This document shows positions 43,035-56,318 of a stretch of 64,000 bases of DNA, piece by piece. Made by a program: the position numbers and the translations under genes. The stretch spans positions 26,359,131 through 26,423,130 of the forward strand of contig JABACO010000001.1 in NCBI GenBank assembly GCA_013339895.1, in the 5' to 3' direction. The notes beneath the pieces were generated by a model that had not been told where the DNA came from, ran no database searches, and saw only the letters and a list, made by a program, of their open reading frames with translations. The DNA comes from Ephydatia muelleri (Eukaryota > Porifera > Demospongiae > Spongillida > Spongillidae). How positions within the stretch are numbered: the stretch's first letter is position 1; each line of letters starts with the position of its first letter.

Positions 43035-44540
43035 GTAGAGCTCCGGTTTGACCGTATACGGTAGTGTACGCGTGGTTAACAAACCAGAGTAGCGAATGAC
43101 GTAAGCCCACGGCTGGAAATTAAATTACATCAATCATTATTAACAAATCATTTCAGACTCTCTATGTTGTATAGCTCACAACACCTCAGAACAGCAATAA
43201 AAATAATACAGCAATAAAAATAATACAGCACTACACTGGGTTCCCTTTTATTTGTAATGAACACGCACTCTTATAATCGTGTGTACGCAAGCCGTGTTTA
43301 TAACGCCACGCGGTAGTTATTTTGCTATGAATGAAAGCATTTGCAGTTGATCTGCATATTGCTTTTACCATCAACACCCTTACTGATAACCCTCAAGTGC
43401 ACCCTGGCCACTGCTGTCACCATTCAATGCAAAGGGTTATCAGTGCCAGGGCAGGAGGAGTGCACCACAGATGTGCACTGACACCGTTTGTATGGGCAGT
43501 ACATACAAATGAAGGGTGGAAGGTATATACTTTTACACAACATCATGTACAATAATACTGCAGATATGCAAGAAAGCACACAGTTGGCAGAGGTCATCAA
43601 CAAGGCCTCACACCTAACAAGCACCATTGCGCATCTTTTGAAGATTGCCCCTCCTCCAGTTTTCTCTACCCAACATTGGCAAGCCAAAACAATGTGCCGT
43701 CCTGAATGAGTTGAAGTGGTGTAGTGTGTTCAAATATTCTGTCGCGGCCCCTTGAGCTGTGATGTCGTAAGTTGGTCTGCACCAGGTGTGTTGTGGAGCG
43801 GGTAGCAGCATCGACCACAGTGTGTCCTTGCTGCTCTGAGGACAGTTCTTTGGTACCTAGAGAGATCAGACCAGTCACATTACTGTTGCTGAAGGATGTA
43901 CTGGTACAGTGTACGGTATGCCACAGAGATGTGAAGGCTGGTTGCTATGATGGCCATGAATAAATACCATCTCTTACTGCTGGTGAGGAAAGAGAAGCAG
44001 TAGCATTACTGAAGAGGGCCATCTCCACCAGCTCAGATAAAGGCACAATACAACTGCCTACAGAAGGAGCAGTTAAGTGTATTCAGTATCACTTATCACT
44101 TGACCATACCTAATAGTCCAATGGAATGTCACCTAACAAAAGCCAGACAACTGACCACAGCTGCTTGCTCCAGGACTGTGAAAACCAGGTGTGCAGAGAT
44201 GCAGACTGTAAGAAGCACCTCAGTGGAGGGAATCATCTGTCCTGATGGAGAATGAGGTGCTCACACTGAGTGATGAAAAGCGAAAGTTTCTATTGCTGAA
44301 GGCAGGCATCTCAAACATTCCTTGCTGCTCTGAGGACGGCTCCTTGGTACCTAGAGAGATCAGACCAGCATCAAATGTCACATTACTGTTGCTGGCATGG
44401 CTATTCCCTGGAACAGAATGAGACTTTTAGACAGTAAAGTCTTACACACACAGCACCCAATAGAACTTACTGCTTCTCCAGGTGGCTGAAAGTATCAGGA
44501 GGATGCGCCACATCTGCAGACAAATTGTGGGTGACAACCT
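43035..44540. other. Unassigned region with a local duplication
   Basis: TTGCTGCTCTGAGGAC, followed by a GTACCTAGAGAGATCAGACC block, occurs at about 43827 and 44321. A 16-18-bp AATAATACAGCAATAAAA duplication lies near 43193. No gene was recognised on either strand. Confidence 0.35.
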
Positions 44541-44542
44541 GA

Positions 44543-46525
44543 AAGCACCCCCAGCGTACACCCATAGCTATGTACACATCCATCTTGAAACCCCAGCGTA
44601 CACCCATAGCTATGTACACATCCATCTTGAAACCCCCAGCGTACACTCATAGCTATGTACACATCCATCTTGAAACCCCAGCGTACACCCATAGCTATGT
44701 ACACATCCATCTTGAAACCCCAGCGTACACCCATAGCTATGTACACATCCATCTTGAAACCCCCAGCGTACACTCATAGCTATGTACACATCCATCTTGA
44801 AACCCCCAGCGTACACCCATAGCTATATACACATCCATCTTGAAACCCCAGCGTACACCCATAGCTATGTACACATCCATCTTGAAACCCCCAGCGTACA
44901 CTCATAGCTATGTACACATCCATCTTGAAACCCCAGCGTACACCCATAGCTATGTACACATCCATCTTGAAACCCCCAGCGTACACCCATAGCTATATAC
45001 ACATCCATCTTGAAACCCCAGCGTACACCCATAGCTATGTACACATCCATCTTGAAACCCCCAGCGCACACTCATAGCTATGTACACATCCATCTCGACA
45101 CCCCCAGCGTACACCCATAGCTATGTACACATCCATCTTGAAACCCCAGCGTACACCCATAGCTATGTACACATCCATCTTGAAACCCCCAGCGTACACC
45201 CATAGCTATGTACACATCCATCTTGATACCCCAGCGTACACTCATAGCTATGTACACATCCATCTTGAAACCCCAGCGTACACCCATAGCTATGTACACA
45301 TCCATCTTGAAACCCCCAGCGTACACCCATAGCTATGTACATATCCATGTTGAACCCCCAAGCGTACACCCATAGCTATGTACACATCCCTCTTGAAACC
45401 CCAGCGTACACTCATAGCTATGTACACATCCATCTTGAAACCCCAGCGTACACCCATAGCTATGTACACATCCATCTTGAAACCCCCAGCGTACACCCAT
45501 AGCTATGTACACATCCATCTTGAAACCCCCAGCGTACACCCATAGCTATGTACACATCCATCTTGAAAACCCAGCATACACCCATATAGCTATGTACACA
45601 TCCATCTTGAAACCCCCAGCGCACACTCATAGCTATGTACACATCCATCTCGACACCCCCAGCGTACACTCATAGCTATGTACACATCCATCTTGAAACC
45701 CCAGCGTACACCCATAGCTATGTACACATCCATCTTGAAACCCCCAGCGCACACTCATAGCTATGTACACATCCATCTCGACACCCCCAGCGTACACTCA
45801 TAGCTATGTACACATCCATCTTGATACCCCAGCGTACACCCATAGCTATGTACACATCCATCTTGAAACCCCCAGCGTACACCCATAGCTATGTACATAT
45901 CCATGTTGAACCCCCCAGCGTACACCCATAGCTATGTACACATCCATCTTGAAACCCCAGCGTACACCCATAGCTATGTACACATCCATCTTGAAACCCC
46001 CAGCGTACACCCATAGCTATGTACATATCCATGTTGAACCCCCCAGCGTACACCCATAGCTATGTACACATCCATGTTGAAACCCCCAGCGTACACCCAT
46101 AGCTATGTACATATCCATGTTGAACCCCCCAGCGTACACTCATAGCTATGTACACATCCATCTTGAAACCCCAGCGTACACCCATAGCTATGTACACATC
46201 CATCTTGAAACCCCCAGCGTACACCCATAGCTATGTACACATCCATCTTGAAACCCCCAGCGTACACCCATAGCTATGTACACATCCATCTTGAAACCCC
46301 AGCGTACACTCATAGCTATGTACACATCCATCTTGAAACCCCAGCGTACACCCATAGCTACAGTATGTACACATCCATCTTGAAACCCCCAGCGTACACT
46401 CATAGCTATGTACACATCCGTCTTGAAACCCCAGCGTACACTCATAGCTATGTACACAACCATCTCGACACCCAGCGTACACCCATAGCTATGTACACAT
46501 CCATCTTGAAACCCCCAGCGTACAC
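44543..46525. repeat. 42-43-bp satellite, about 46 copies
   Basis: Unit GCGTACACCCATAGCTATG, then TACACATCCATCTTGAAACC and a C3-5 spacer. The length varies by the C run, so open frames drift and are not genes. CATAGCTATG in each unit is a perfect 10-bp palindrome. Variant units (CTCGACACC, ATGTTGAACC) recur in blocks, indicating higher-order duplication. Confidence 0.95.
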
Positions 46526-46529
46526 CCAT

Positions 46530-47400
46530 GTATCCGAGCTCAGTATACTCTCATGTATACTCTCTGTACACTCGATGACCATTTGCTACACCACACACAC
46601 TGGTAGTAAACCATACTTTAACCTTCAGTTCTGTACACCCCTGCATATGGGAATCCAATAATCATTTGGAGGTATAACTTGGGAGCATAACTCAAACCAC
46701 ACCAGCATCATGACTTTCCTAGGTAACCAACGGCTACCTCTGGTCCCAGTTCTGATCAGTGGTAGAGAGCCAGCACTCCACATGCTCCACACTGCCTACC
46801 CACCTTATATGGGTTATTAACCACACCTGCTGCTGGCTGAAGGGGAGGGAGGTGAGGGGAGGAGGGAGGAGGTGTGGAAGAAAGATTAATTTGGTTGAAA
46901 TATGTTTGTATCTAGAGACATTATTACATCATCTAGAGTGTGGGATGTGTTCCCAATCTCACCTTATATGGTCACATGGTATCCTCTGGGTCAGCTGGTG
47001 TCTCTATGCTTCCCAGAGCACAAAAGCTGTCTAGACATGTGTCTTGGCTGATGGAGGGAAGGGGGTGGAGCCAGTAGTGATGGAGGTAAAGACTGAAGTT
47101 CCACCTTGAGGTTCCATCCAGTACTGCCCATCTTGTCTAGAGCTACATAGCAAGAGCACTGCAGGAAATGAGGGGAGAGGAGGGGAGGAGGAGGGGAGGG
47201 GGAGGAGAAGGGGAGGGGAGGGGAGGAGAGGGGAGGGGGAGGGGAGGGGAGGGGGAGGGGAGAGGGGAGGAGAAGGGGAGGAGAGGGGGAGAAGGGGAGG
47301 GGGAGGGAGGAGAAGGGGAGGGGAGGGGGGAGGGGAGGAGAAGGGGGGGGAAGAGAAGAGGGGAAGGGATAGTAGGATGCTATCTGCTGCTGGCATGGCA
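46530..47400. repeat. R1 long repeat, copy C (partial)
   Basis: 46530-46820 matches 6735-7040. 46930-47060 matches the CTCACCTTATATGGTC block. 47090-47375 holds the polypurine array and its lead-in. Shortened compared with A, B and D. Confidence 0.6.
47169..47375. repeat. Polypurine array in R1 copy C
   Basis: GGGGA/GGAGGAG pattern with the shared lead-in GCACTGCAGGAAATGAGGGG. Confidence 0.93.
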
Positions 47401-47450
47401 ACCATCTAACATTGATACAACATTAGCATGTGTGCATAATTTATATTAAG

Positions 47451-49760
47451 CAGTGTGAGGGCACCTCCCACTTCTTCCCAGGTGAGATCCATCCTAACAG
47501 TGGTCCAAGATGGCAGCCAGTGGATGAGCAGGTGGTGGTATTGATGACAACCCGAAAGATACATAGTGGTGTGCACTTAATAGAGCACATATACTTGCTG
47601 GTAATGGATATGTGCAGTGGGAGCCTCCCCTTGGAGCACCTTCAACAGTGGGTGTGGTTGAAATAGATGCCTCACACCCCAGATATGATGTCACACATAC
47701 ACAAATGCACATTGTACACACACACATACACACGTACACAGCTTCACACTTACACATGACACAAATACGCTTATGTTGTCCACAAACTACCTGGATTGGG
47801 TGTGGTCACAATACAAGGTACAAGGTTATCATGGCTATACCATTCCATGTGAGAGGCTCTGCACAAAAGCATTTAACTCCTTCACCACCAAGCAGCTCCA
47901 TCCGTCTCTCCCCACAGCTGAGCCAGCCAGTGAGGTAGCAGCGCTGCATGACCACCTGGCTCTCCTCAAGGGACATGTGTGGGTGTTGAGGTGAGGGAGA
48001 CACTGCAGATGAGGGAGTATGGGTGTGATGCCGGGTGAAGGGATGTGATGACATCACAGTGCTGAACAGCCATGTGTATTGTACATGGAGCCACACCCAC
48101 ACTCTCACAAAACACACACATCACACATAGTAGACAAAGCTAATGGGAGACTGCAGATGAGGGAGAAGAATGGCCAGAGAGGGTGGTTAGGGGTTGAGAG
48201 GGCTGGGGAGGAGGTCGATGAAGAGGTGTGGGTGCGATGTGTGACCTATATGTTGGCATTGTGCATGTGTGTACATGAGTATTGCTCACCTCACCTTATA
48301 TGGTCGCACAGTAGCCTCATGGTCAGCTGTGGTCCATCACGCAAGGATGACATCATGGAGACATGGCTAAAGGATGGACACAGCTAAGTGAGGGAGAGAC
48401 ATATGTAACCATGGTGATGTTGATGTTCTAATGAAATATGCACATCTCTCCACTCACACACAAACTCACAGGTGACTTTGGGAACTAGCTTTGAATCGAC
48501 AGCCATTTTGGATCACACTCCTTTGATTTGCAATGTGGAATCGGTCTGGGCTCTTCTGTTATGACATCATGTGTTGTTGCAGTTGTATGAACCACATGAT
48601 GCAAAATGATGTCACTATGTAATGGCAACCATGGCAACATAAGCACCACCATGTGGACGGGCTCAGTATACTAGTAGCTTTATTTAACCTTCAGTTCTGT
48701 ACACCCCTGCACATGGGAATCCAATAATCTTTTGGAGGTATAACTTGGGAGCATAACTCAACCACACCAGCATCATGACTGGGGTCCCCAGGTAACCAAC
48801 GGCTACCTCTGGTCCCAGTTCTGACCAGTGGTAGAGAGCCAGCACTCCACATGCTCCACACTGCCTACCCACCTTATATGGGCAACCTGGGTTATTAACC
48901 ACACCTGCTGCTGGCATGGCAACCATCTAACATTGATACAACATTAGCACAGAATACGTACACATGTCTCCATGGACACACACACTAACATGTACTCACA
49001 CAAATACTAGAATAGATGCACACACTTGTGCCATGCACAGTGAGGGGTGAGGAAGGGAGGGGAGGGAGGAGAGAGGCCAAGGGTCACCTGCTAATTCTTG
49101 TACTCCCATTGCATGGCTTTGTGTATACATGTTTCCATGGACACATGTGAGTACACACAAACATATTTTTAAATATGTCCCAACACACACATACACATGT
49201 ACACATATTGTACGTACAAGTGGCAATGGAGTTAAAAGACTGAAGTTCCACCTTGAGGTTCCATCCAGTACTGCCCATCTTGTCTAGAGCTACATAGCAA
49301 GAGCACTGCAGGAAATGAGGGGAGAGGAGCTAGGGGAGGGGAGGGGAGGAGAAGGGAGAGGGAGGGGAGACGGAGAGAAGAAGGGGAGGGGAGGAGAGGG
49401 GAGGGGAGAAGGGGAGGGGAGGGGAGAAGGGGAGGGGAGAAGGGGAGGGGAGGGAAGGGAGAAGGGGAGAGGTGGGAGAAGGGGAGGGGAGGGGAGAAGG
49501 GGAGGGGAGGGGAGAAGGGGAGGGGAGGGAAGGGGAGAATGGGGAGGGGAAAAGGGGAGAAGGACACCGGTAAGTAACATTATTATAATCAGTTGTCATG
49601 ACAACGTAGGATCCCAACCCATGCACGTGCACCCAGTATCGTTTGCTCCCAGACGTAAATGAACCCACACATACATACACACACACGTGCATCATTTATC
49701 CGTACTGTAGATCATATTGTTAGTGATTATTAAACATGCTATCATGACACTGCTCATATA
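47451..49760. repeat. R1 long repeat, copy D
   Basis: Starts with the same phrase as copy A (3484). 47451-48060, 48340-48960 and 49222-49705 match the other copies closely. The segment after the purine array (49565-49760) also occurs at 57070-57230 and, inverted, at 8241-8310. Confidence 0.65.
49316..49563. repeat. Polypurine array in R1 copy D
   Basis: GGGGAGGGGAGAAG-type units, plus strand almost wholly purine. Confidence 0.93.
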
Positions 49761-51904
49761 TGTGCTTGATCACGGCAATGTAGAAATGTTTGCCACAAGA
49801 CTTGTCTCCTACCCCAGTATCGTATACACACGCGTGCATAATATAAGCGCATGTGAGTTCTTGCGCCAGAGGTGCTAGTAGTGAGTTGCATGATCTTCCA
49901 CTTCTTGTTTTCCAAACCGTTTAAAACGGATTTCTGAAACTGACAGCTAGCGCTTATATAAATCGGGCAATTAACTCAACAATGATGCGATCTCTGTCAC
50001 GTGCGAAAAAGGTGTCGACTGTGATGTCACGTGAGCTGAAGCATAGTGGGTGTAGTATTGAACATACATGTATCATGTTCCACTATGAACAATCCACACC
50101 TCTGACACTGACAAATGTAGCATCTATGAAGAGCCAAACGATTGTGCTAGTATGCACCAGAAGGTCCAACATGGCATGACTTAATGAAAGACAAGCTCGC
50201 ACATGTAGTCAATGAGGTGAGTACTGTTGTGTCCTCCTCACAATGCACAGCAGTAGTGGATCCACTCCCCCTCCCCTGTGACGTCACTTATACCACATGC
50301 ATTGGCCACCACTGCAAGTTATTAGTGATTATTAAACAAACTGTACTATTGAACACACGGTAAAATCAAACATAATTGGACACTAACCTAATATGCTAAA
50401 AGGAGAATTGTCTACTGGTAATCAAATGACAGTGATGTTCTAATGGTATGACTTTGACCATCAGAGGAATTCTGGCAATTTTACCATCTCTTTACACAGC
50501 AATTCGACCGTCCGCATGCGGGTGATTGCAAAATCCGCAATCAGTCACGCATCCGTGCAGACAACAAAACGTGTGCTTACGGCTATCGAGATCATAACAA
50601 ATTTGAAAATTCACCGTCCAATTCAGTACGGGAATTCTCAGCCTTATCAATTTTTAATTAACCGTGTCAATTTATTTGCCAAACCTTAGAATACGCTGTC
50701 AGTAGTGTCACTGTGAGTCTACTACGCCGATTATTTGAAAGGTATGTGATCATGCATGTCATTTGACTACAAGCTCGGCTAGTTTTTTACGCCAGAATTA
50801 TGAGCATGGACTGAAATTGGAGTAGCTCCGATGAACTTGTGTCCACTAGCGCGCTGAAACAAGCTGATACTGTACCCATGATTTTTCCTGCATTTGTGTT
50901 GTCTAGGAGACCTATTCCGTTATACGAGGCTTCATCGGACGATAAATTGGAGTTCTCTTGAAACATTATTCCCTTCCATTCACCTGGAGACAATGAAGTT
51001 GCTGTGCAGTATAATTCTACAATATTATTGCAATGCATACACTGTATCATCTTGTTGCTTACTTCACTAATTAACGCTCACTTGCATTAGAATTTTTGAT
51101 TTGCAGTATTTAACGCTCACCCGATAGTGATAGAAGACCTATCTGGCTCAACGTACAAAACTACATGTGCATCACACTCGGATCCGGGCGGGCAGTCTTG
51201 TTTACGGTAGGCCTACGCGGTACTAATTTCTAACTCATACATCTTGAGTACTGTTTAGTGATATTGTACTCTACATAGTAAACTCAGAATCAGGGGCGTA
51301 GGAAGTGAAGCTTACGTTTGCTATTATAATCCTTACTAGTGTGACAGTGTGATAGGGGTACGCGTATTTGCGGGCAAACCCCCCCCCCCCCCCTCCAAAA
51401 AAAACAGCGCGGGCAGTGAACTCGCCATAGTAGATCAATCTTTTACATGTATGGTACAAGGCTCATGTGTATCGATTCGTGATTTACTTTATTGCAGAGA
51501 AAATGTCAAGGTGCATCTCAATAGTCAATTCATAATCCTGGTTCTATTTTACCAGAGAGACCTGATGGTTGTGGCTTACTCTCCATTGAGGACCAAGACC
51601 AAGGCCACTTGTGTAAGTGAAAATCTCTGTTGTAAAGTCATAGGGACAGCGTTTGTGGTAGAGCAAGTGTAAATGTGTGCATCCACGCACATGTATGTTT
51701 GTGTACAAGTAGTACATTGGATATGTTTAAAGTGAGTGTGAGGGCCCCACCCATTTGGCCTACAGTGTTCTTGGAGTCTTGCTGACTGTGAGGGGTGTGG
51801 CTATCCTGTTGGGTCACGTGATTCTGAAAGAGTGTAAATCTGGTAAGCAGTTTGCCTCTATAGTTACAGGATACACATATTAACATGTGTTTCTATTAAA
51901 AAAA
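49761..51904. other. Mostly unassigned; copy of the 57300-57985 segment and a hAT-like end
   Basis: 49855-50500 matches 57297-57985, including the plus-strand open segment IMFHYEQSTPL and the 3' flank of an LRR exon, and breaks off at about 50500. 51293 carries CAGGGGCGTAGGAAG, a phrase typical of hAT-type MITE ends, followed by a C17 run at 51380-51396. The gene content of 50500-51250 is unknown. Confidence 0.35.
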
Positions 51905-53270
51905 ATTTATGTGAAGCAAAGTTTGTCCAGTAAGCTTCACATTTGTGTGAGGCCTCACCCCAATGGTCCTCTTGGGGTCACGTGATTCTGAAGGGTGTGG
52001 CTAAGTCTGGTAAGCCATTTGCCTCTAGCTACCCGATAAACATATTTACATGTGCTTCTAACTTTATGTGAAGCAAGGTTTGTCCAGTAAGCTTCACATT
52101 TGTGTGAGGCCTCACCCCAAAGGTCCTCTTGGGGTCACGTGATTCTGAAGGGTGTGGCTAAGTCTGGTAAGCCGTTTGCTTATAGTTACCTGATAAACAT
52201 ATTTACGTGTGTTTCTATACACTTTATATTATGTGAAGCAAGGTTTGTCCAGTAAGCTTCACATTTGTGTGAGGCCTCACCCCAAAGGTCCTCTTGGGGT
52301 CACGTGATTCTGAAGGGTGTGGCTAAGTTTAGTAAGCCGTTTGCCTCTAGTTAACCTGTAAACATATTTACGTGTGTTTCTATACACTTTACTTTATGTG
52401 AAGCAAGGTTTGTCCAGTAAGCTTCACATTTGTGTGAGGCCTCACCCCAATGGTCCTCTTGGGGTCACGTGATTCTGAAGGGTGTGGCTAAGTCTGGTAA
52501 GCCATTTGCCTCTAGTTCCCTATAAACATATTTACATGTGCTTCTATACACTTTACTTTATGTGAAGCAAAGTTTGTCCAGTAAGCTTTACATTTGTGTG
52601 AGGCCTCACCCCAAAGCTCCTCTTGTGGTCATGTGATTCTGAAGGGTGTGGCTAAGTCTGGTAAGCCGTTTGCCTCTAGTTACCCGATAAACATATTTAC
52701 ATGTGCTTCTATACATTTTACTTTATGTGAAGCAAGGTTTGTCCAGTAAGCTTCACATTTGTGTGAGGCCTCACCCCAAAGGTCCTCTTGGGGTCACGTG
52801 ATTCTGAAGGGTGTGGCTAAGTCTGGTAAGCCGTTTGCCTTTAGTTAACCTGTAAACATATTTACGTGTGTTTCTATACACTTTACTTTATGTGAAGCAA
52901 GATTTGTCCAGTAAGCTTCACATTTGTGTGAGGTCTCACCCCAAAGGTCCTCTTGGGGTCACGTGATTCTGAAGGGTGTGGCTAAGTCTGGTAAGCCGTT
53001 TGCCACTAGTTACCTGATAAACATATTTACATGTGCTTCTATACACTTTACTTTATGTGAAGCAAAGTTTGTCCAGTAAGCTTCACATTTGTGTGAGGCC
53101 TCACCCCAATGGTCCTCTTGGGGTCACGTGATTCTGAAGGGTGTGGCTAAGTCTGGTAAGCCGTTTGCCTCTAGGTACCCGATAAACATATTTACGTGTG
53201 CTTCTATACATTTTACTTTATGTGAAGCAAGGTTTGTCCAGTAAGCTTCACATTGGTCTGAGGCCTCACC
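51905..53270. repeat. ~165-bp tandem repeat, about 8.5 copies
   Basis: GTTTGTCCAGTAAGCTTCAC recurs about every 163-167 bp (51923, 52078, 52245, 52408, 52571, 52737, 52900, 53066, 53231). Each unit has TGTGAAGC...GCTTCACA and CCCCAA...TTGGGG inverted repeats and a CACGTG E-box-type hexamer. Confidence 0.95.
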
Positions 53271-53815
53271 CCAATGGTCTTCTAATTATAAGTGACTTGC
53301 AGCACTCACCAGAAATGCATTAAGAATCCAGTTTCACCAATCATGTGTATGAATTGCTTATCATATTGTTGACTTGGTTTTTTTTAATGCTACTAATTGC
53401 GTTTGTGTGTTATTTATGTATCAGTGTATTGAATATGTGTTGTATAAATTCATGTATATAAATGAAAATGATGTATTTTAAAGCTTGCATTGGAGGCAAT
53501 ATTTTGTTTAGGTTCTGCAGCGTGATGATACTTATTATAAAGAGGCGGGGTACGTAAACAATCAATGTCTAGAATGAACCTAGTTCTCTCTCATGTCTGC
53601 TTATTGTATCAACCTTACAAAAGCTGCATGAGGATGTTGCCTTAGCTATCGCAACCTTACATTACATATAGACATGTCTTGCTGGCATATCACTGCGATC
53701 GCTGTTACTAAAACTGTATAACTGACAAGGAGTGGTTACATATTATGACAACGCATGCGCTTCGGTATAATAGCAGCGCCCTGAATCACGTGGTGATTAT
53801 TTTCGTCTCCCGTCG
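53271..53815 (+). promoter_or_regulatory. Likely promoter and untranslated first exon of the plus-strand gene
   Basis: Contains a CACGTG at about 53788 and a short exon ending TCTCCCGTCG before gtaagtg at 53816. No TATA box at a convincing distance. Inference from splice signals only. Confidence 0.35.
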
Positions 53816-53865
53816 GTAAGTGTTGAGCGAGTAAGTTGCATGCTCACAGAATGTTTATTTTCAGG

Positions 53866-54786
53866 ATGTATGACAACTGTGGAACACTACATCTTCCACT
53901 GTTAGTCAAAGAGGTGCCATTTTATACCAAAAACATCATACGAAAGCCAGGTGAGTTACCTTTAGTTGAATTGAAAGCTTTGCTTGTCAGGAAAGGGATA
54001 ACGTTCAGCGAAGCGATTCAGGCAGGTTGTTGGTTAATAAGAACGGCCAGCTACGCTATACACAGCGAGGTGAGCTGTCAAATACGTATTTTGTGCGACA
54101 CCTTGTTTGCTTTCCCATAGTGAAATGTCAGGAACAGAATAATGGTGTTCTGTACTTGGCTGAAAAGTGTATTCCTTGATCTACCTGTAATATCGTGGCT
54201 GAACAAGAGCGCTAAAATGTACGCGATGTAACAGTACGTCGCTTTTTGTTATCCTTTTCCTTCCGCACAGAGGGCGGTATGTTCTATGGGTATTCACTTT
54301 GACAGCACTGAACTATTCAGAAAGGTTTCTGTGGAAATCAAATGTTACAACTTCACCGTCGAATGTTGGGAGGTAAGGCCATGTATTAATCGAAGTGGTG
54401 TTTCTGTTCTGCTTTCTTTTAGACTATGAACAAGGTTTTATCCCAGTTCTCTCTATCAAGACAACTTTCTATTTTGTTATTTTGTAACTTCGAAACAAAT
54501 TAAATTTTTTTGAACCTTAACTATTATTAATCACATGTAGAATAATAATAATATAACTGGAATATTTAACCCGCTACGTCATACGATCGATAATCAGTTG
54601 CGGGTACACGGTGCGTTCCTCGATCTCGTACAAAATTGCACGTTCACGCACGATGTAGATCGCGAATTACCCCGTGCGCATAAGAATTATCCTCCGGGAC
54701 CGAGAAATCATTCGTATGAAATCGGTCCACTCACGATTTCGAGAGCACATGGCGCGCAAAATTCGAAAGCACGCTCTTCCGGGTGA
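53866..54786 (+). CDS. Small spliced gene, function unknown
   Basis: A 49-nt intron (53816-53864) separates an untranslated exon from the first coding exon 53866-54069 (68 codons: MYDNCGTLHLPLLVKEVPF, then ELPLVELKALLVRKGITF). Exon 3 is 54271-54372 (34 codons, ends KCYNFTVECWE), with clean gtgagc/ccgcacag/gtaagg signals in phase 0. A candidate last exon, 54598-54786, is in phase 0 (begins LRVHGAFLDLVQNC) and ends in TGA, but its acceptor (ATAATCAG) is weak. The predicted protein would be ~164 residues, without signal peptide or transmembrane segment. I recognise no domain. It may be a host gene, since it lies outside the repeats. Confidence 0.45.
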
Positions 54787-54835
54787 TATTGCGTGCTGTC
54801 ACGGGCCCGGAATCAAAGCCCTGAATTGCTGTGTT

Positions 54836-55018
54836 AGTAAGGGTTGGATGATTCTTGAGCAGTAACTCCTCTCATGGTGAACTTGTTATAGCTAAGGTCA
54901 AGTCTCTTCAGCTTACAGTGTTCAAGACCCTTGGCCAGTGAACATATATCATCATCATCAAGACGACACTCTCAAAATGTTAGTTTCTCCAATGTTTGGT
55001 TGTTGGTGAGTAGCTGTA
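54836..55018 (-). pseudogene. Degenerate LRR exon
   Basis: Homologous to the LRR exon at 57899-58176: NNQTLEKL, then a TGA, then CRLDDDDICSLAKGLEHCK and LKRLDLSYNKF. The in-frame stop and a shortened end make it a relic of an older copy of the same tandem unit. Confidence 0.7.
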
Positions 55019-55289
55019 CTGTGTACTAGAATACCAAGATATACTAGAATACCAAGACATCAGGTAGCCTAGTTATCTACTACAATAGCAGATGAAACCA
55101 AAGGGGGCGGGGCAATTACATTAGATACAAAGTTCACACAACCGCTCACTGCAATACTAGCAAATAGTCAACAGGATGCTGTTTTCATTTTAAGACAACT
55201 GGAAGGAACATTTCATAACTGGAGCAAAAGCTGGTGTTGTTCCATGTGTTGTTAACAGACTAGTTATGAAAAGATAATCTGACTGGTTA

Positions 55290-55923
55290 TTAAATTGCAA
55301 TGTGTGTGTGTCTTCTAGCCGGCAGGCTCGGTCCATTTCATCATTGCACAACCATAGAGTGTGCAGTATGGTTTATGACATGTCACTGAAATGCTTAAAA
55401 TGTATTCACTACTACATCGCAAAGCAAAATAAAGTGTCGTAAAGTAAGTTATTAATTTATGTCACATGATGCATACTTGTAACCCCCTCCGCCCCCACCC
55501 CCAACGTTGAAGACCATGTGTCTTTTTATTCTGGTACATCGAGCACTGAAGTGACAGCGCTGATGGAAGCAACAGCTCAATGAGACACTGCATCTTATTA
55601 TAACCTGAAATAGGCCTGACAGCTGTACATGATCCAATGTGTTCACCATAGTGAACTAAAAGAGTTTGCCAAAGTGCAGCAGTGGAGGGTACGACGAATA
55701 ACATACACAAAATACATACATCATATAAGTTACCATGTTTTATATCATTTACCATGGAGGTGACCTTCATATCACATCAAGCTTAGAGGTAAGGTTATGA
55801 CTCAAAAAGTTCCAATTTAGAATAATTGTGATTAATAACATTGCATTTAGTAAACGTATTAATTCTTTACCAAGGCAAAAAAACTCTGGGTAGTTGCTTA
55901 ACCATCTGAAGCATAGTATCAGT

Positions 55924-55994
<71 letters not shown>

Positions 55995-56315
55995 GCACAC
56001 ACACGGGTGGGGTGTTCTTGTAAAGGGAAGAGACACATTCTCCCCACCCCATAATGATTAAGGAGCTAAGAGGGACAGTTGTGTGGTGTCCCATTGGCAT
56101 GGTTTGATGACTTGATGGTGTAGCCTTTAAGTGGAGTATTGATGTGCACTGATGTCATGGCAAGAGGTGTGGACTTTCCTGCAGTGGACTGGGTTATCCA
56201 GTTTAACCCTCCTCTTCCTCTGCACGGTATGGGGGTGTGGCTGTGGGTGTGCACCTGCATATCTTCTTGCATGCGAGCGTATATATTAGTAAACTTGAAT
56301 GTGTGTGTGTAGCAC
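55290..56315. repeat. LRR-associated intron unit U1
   Basis: Starts near GCCGGCAGGCTCGGTCC and includes the CCCCACCCCCAACGTTGA block, a ~68-bp CA run (55927-55990) and the GGTGGGGTGTTCTTG block. Repeated at 58430, 60880 and 63330. Confidence 0.85.
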
Positions 56316-56318
56316 TAA

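Noticed and set aside
44543-46525. Possible CRISPR-like array
   Set aside because: Units are contiguous with no unique spacers, and the context is eukaryotic; it is a satellite.
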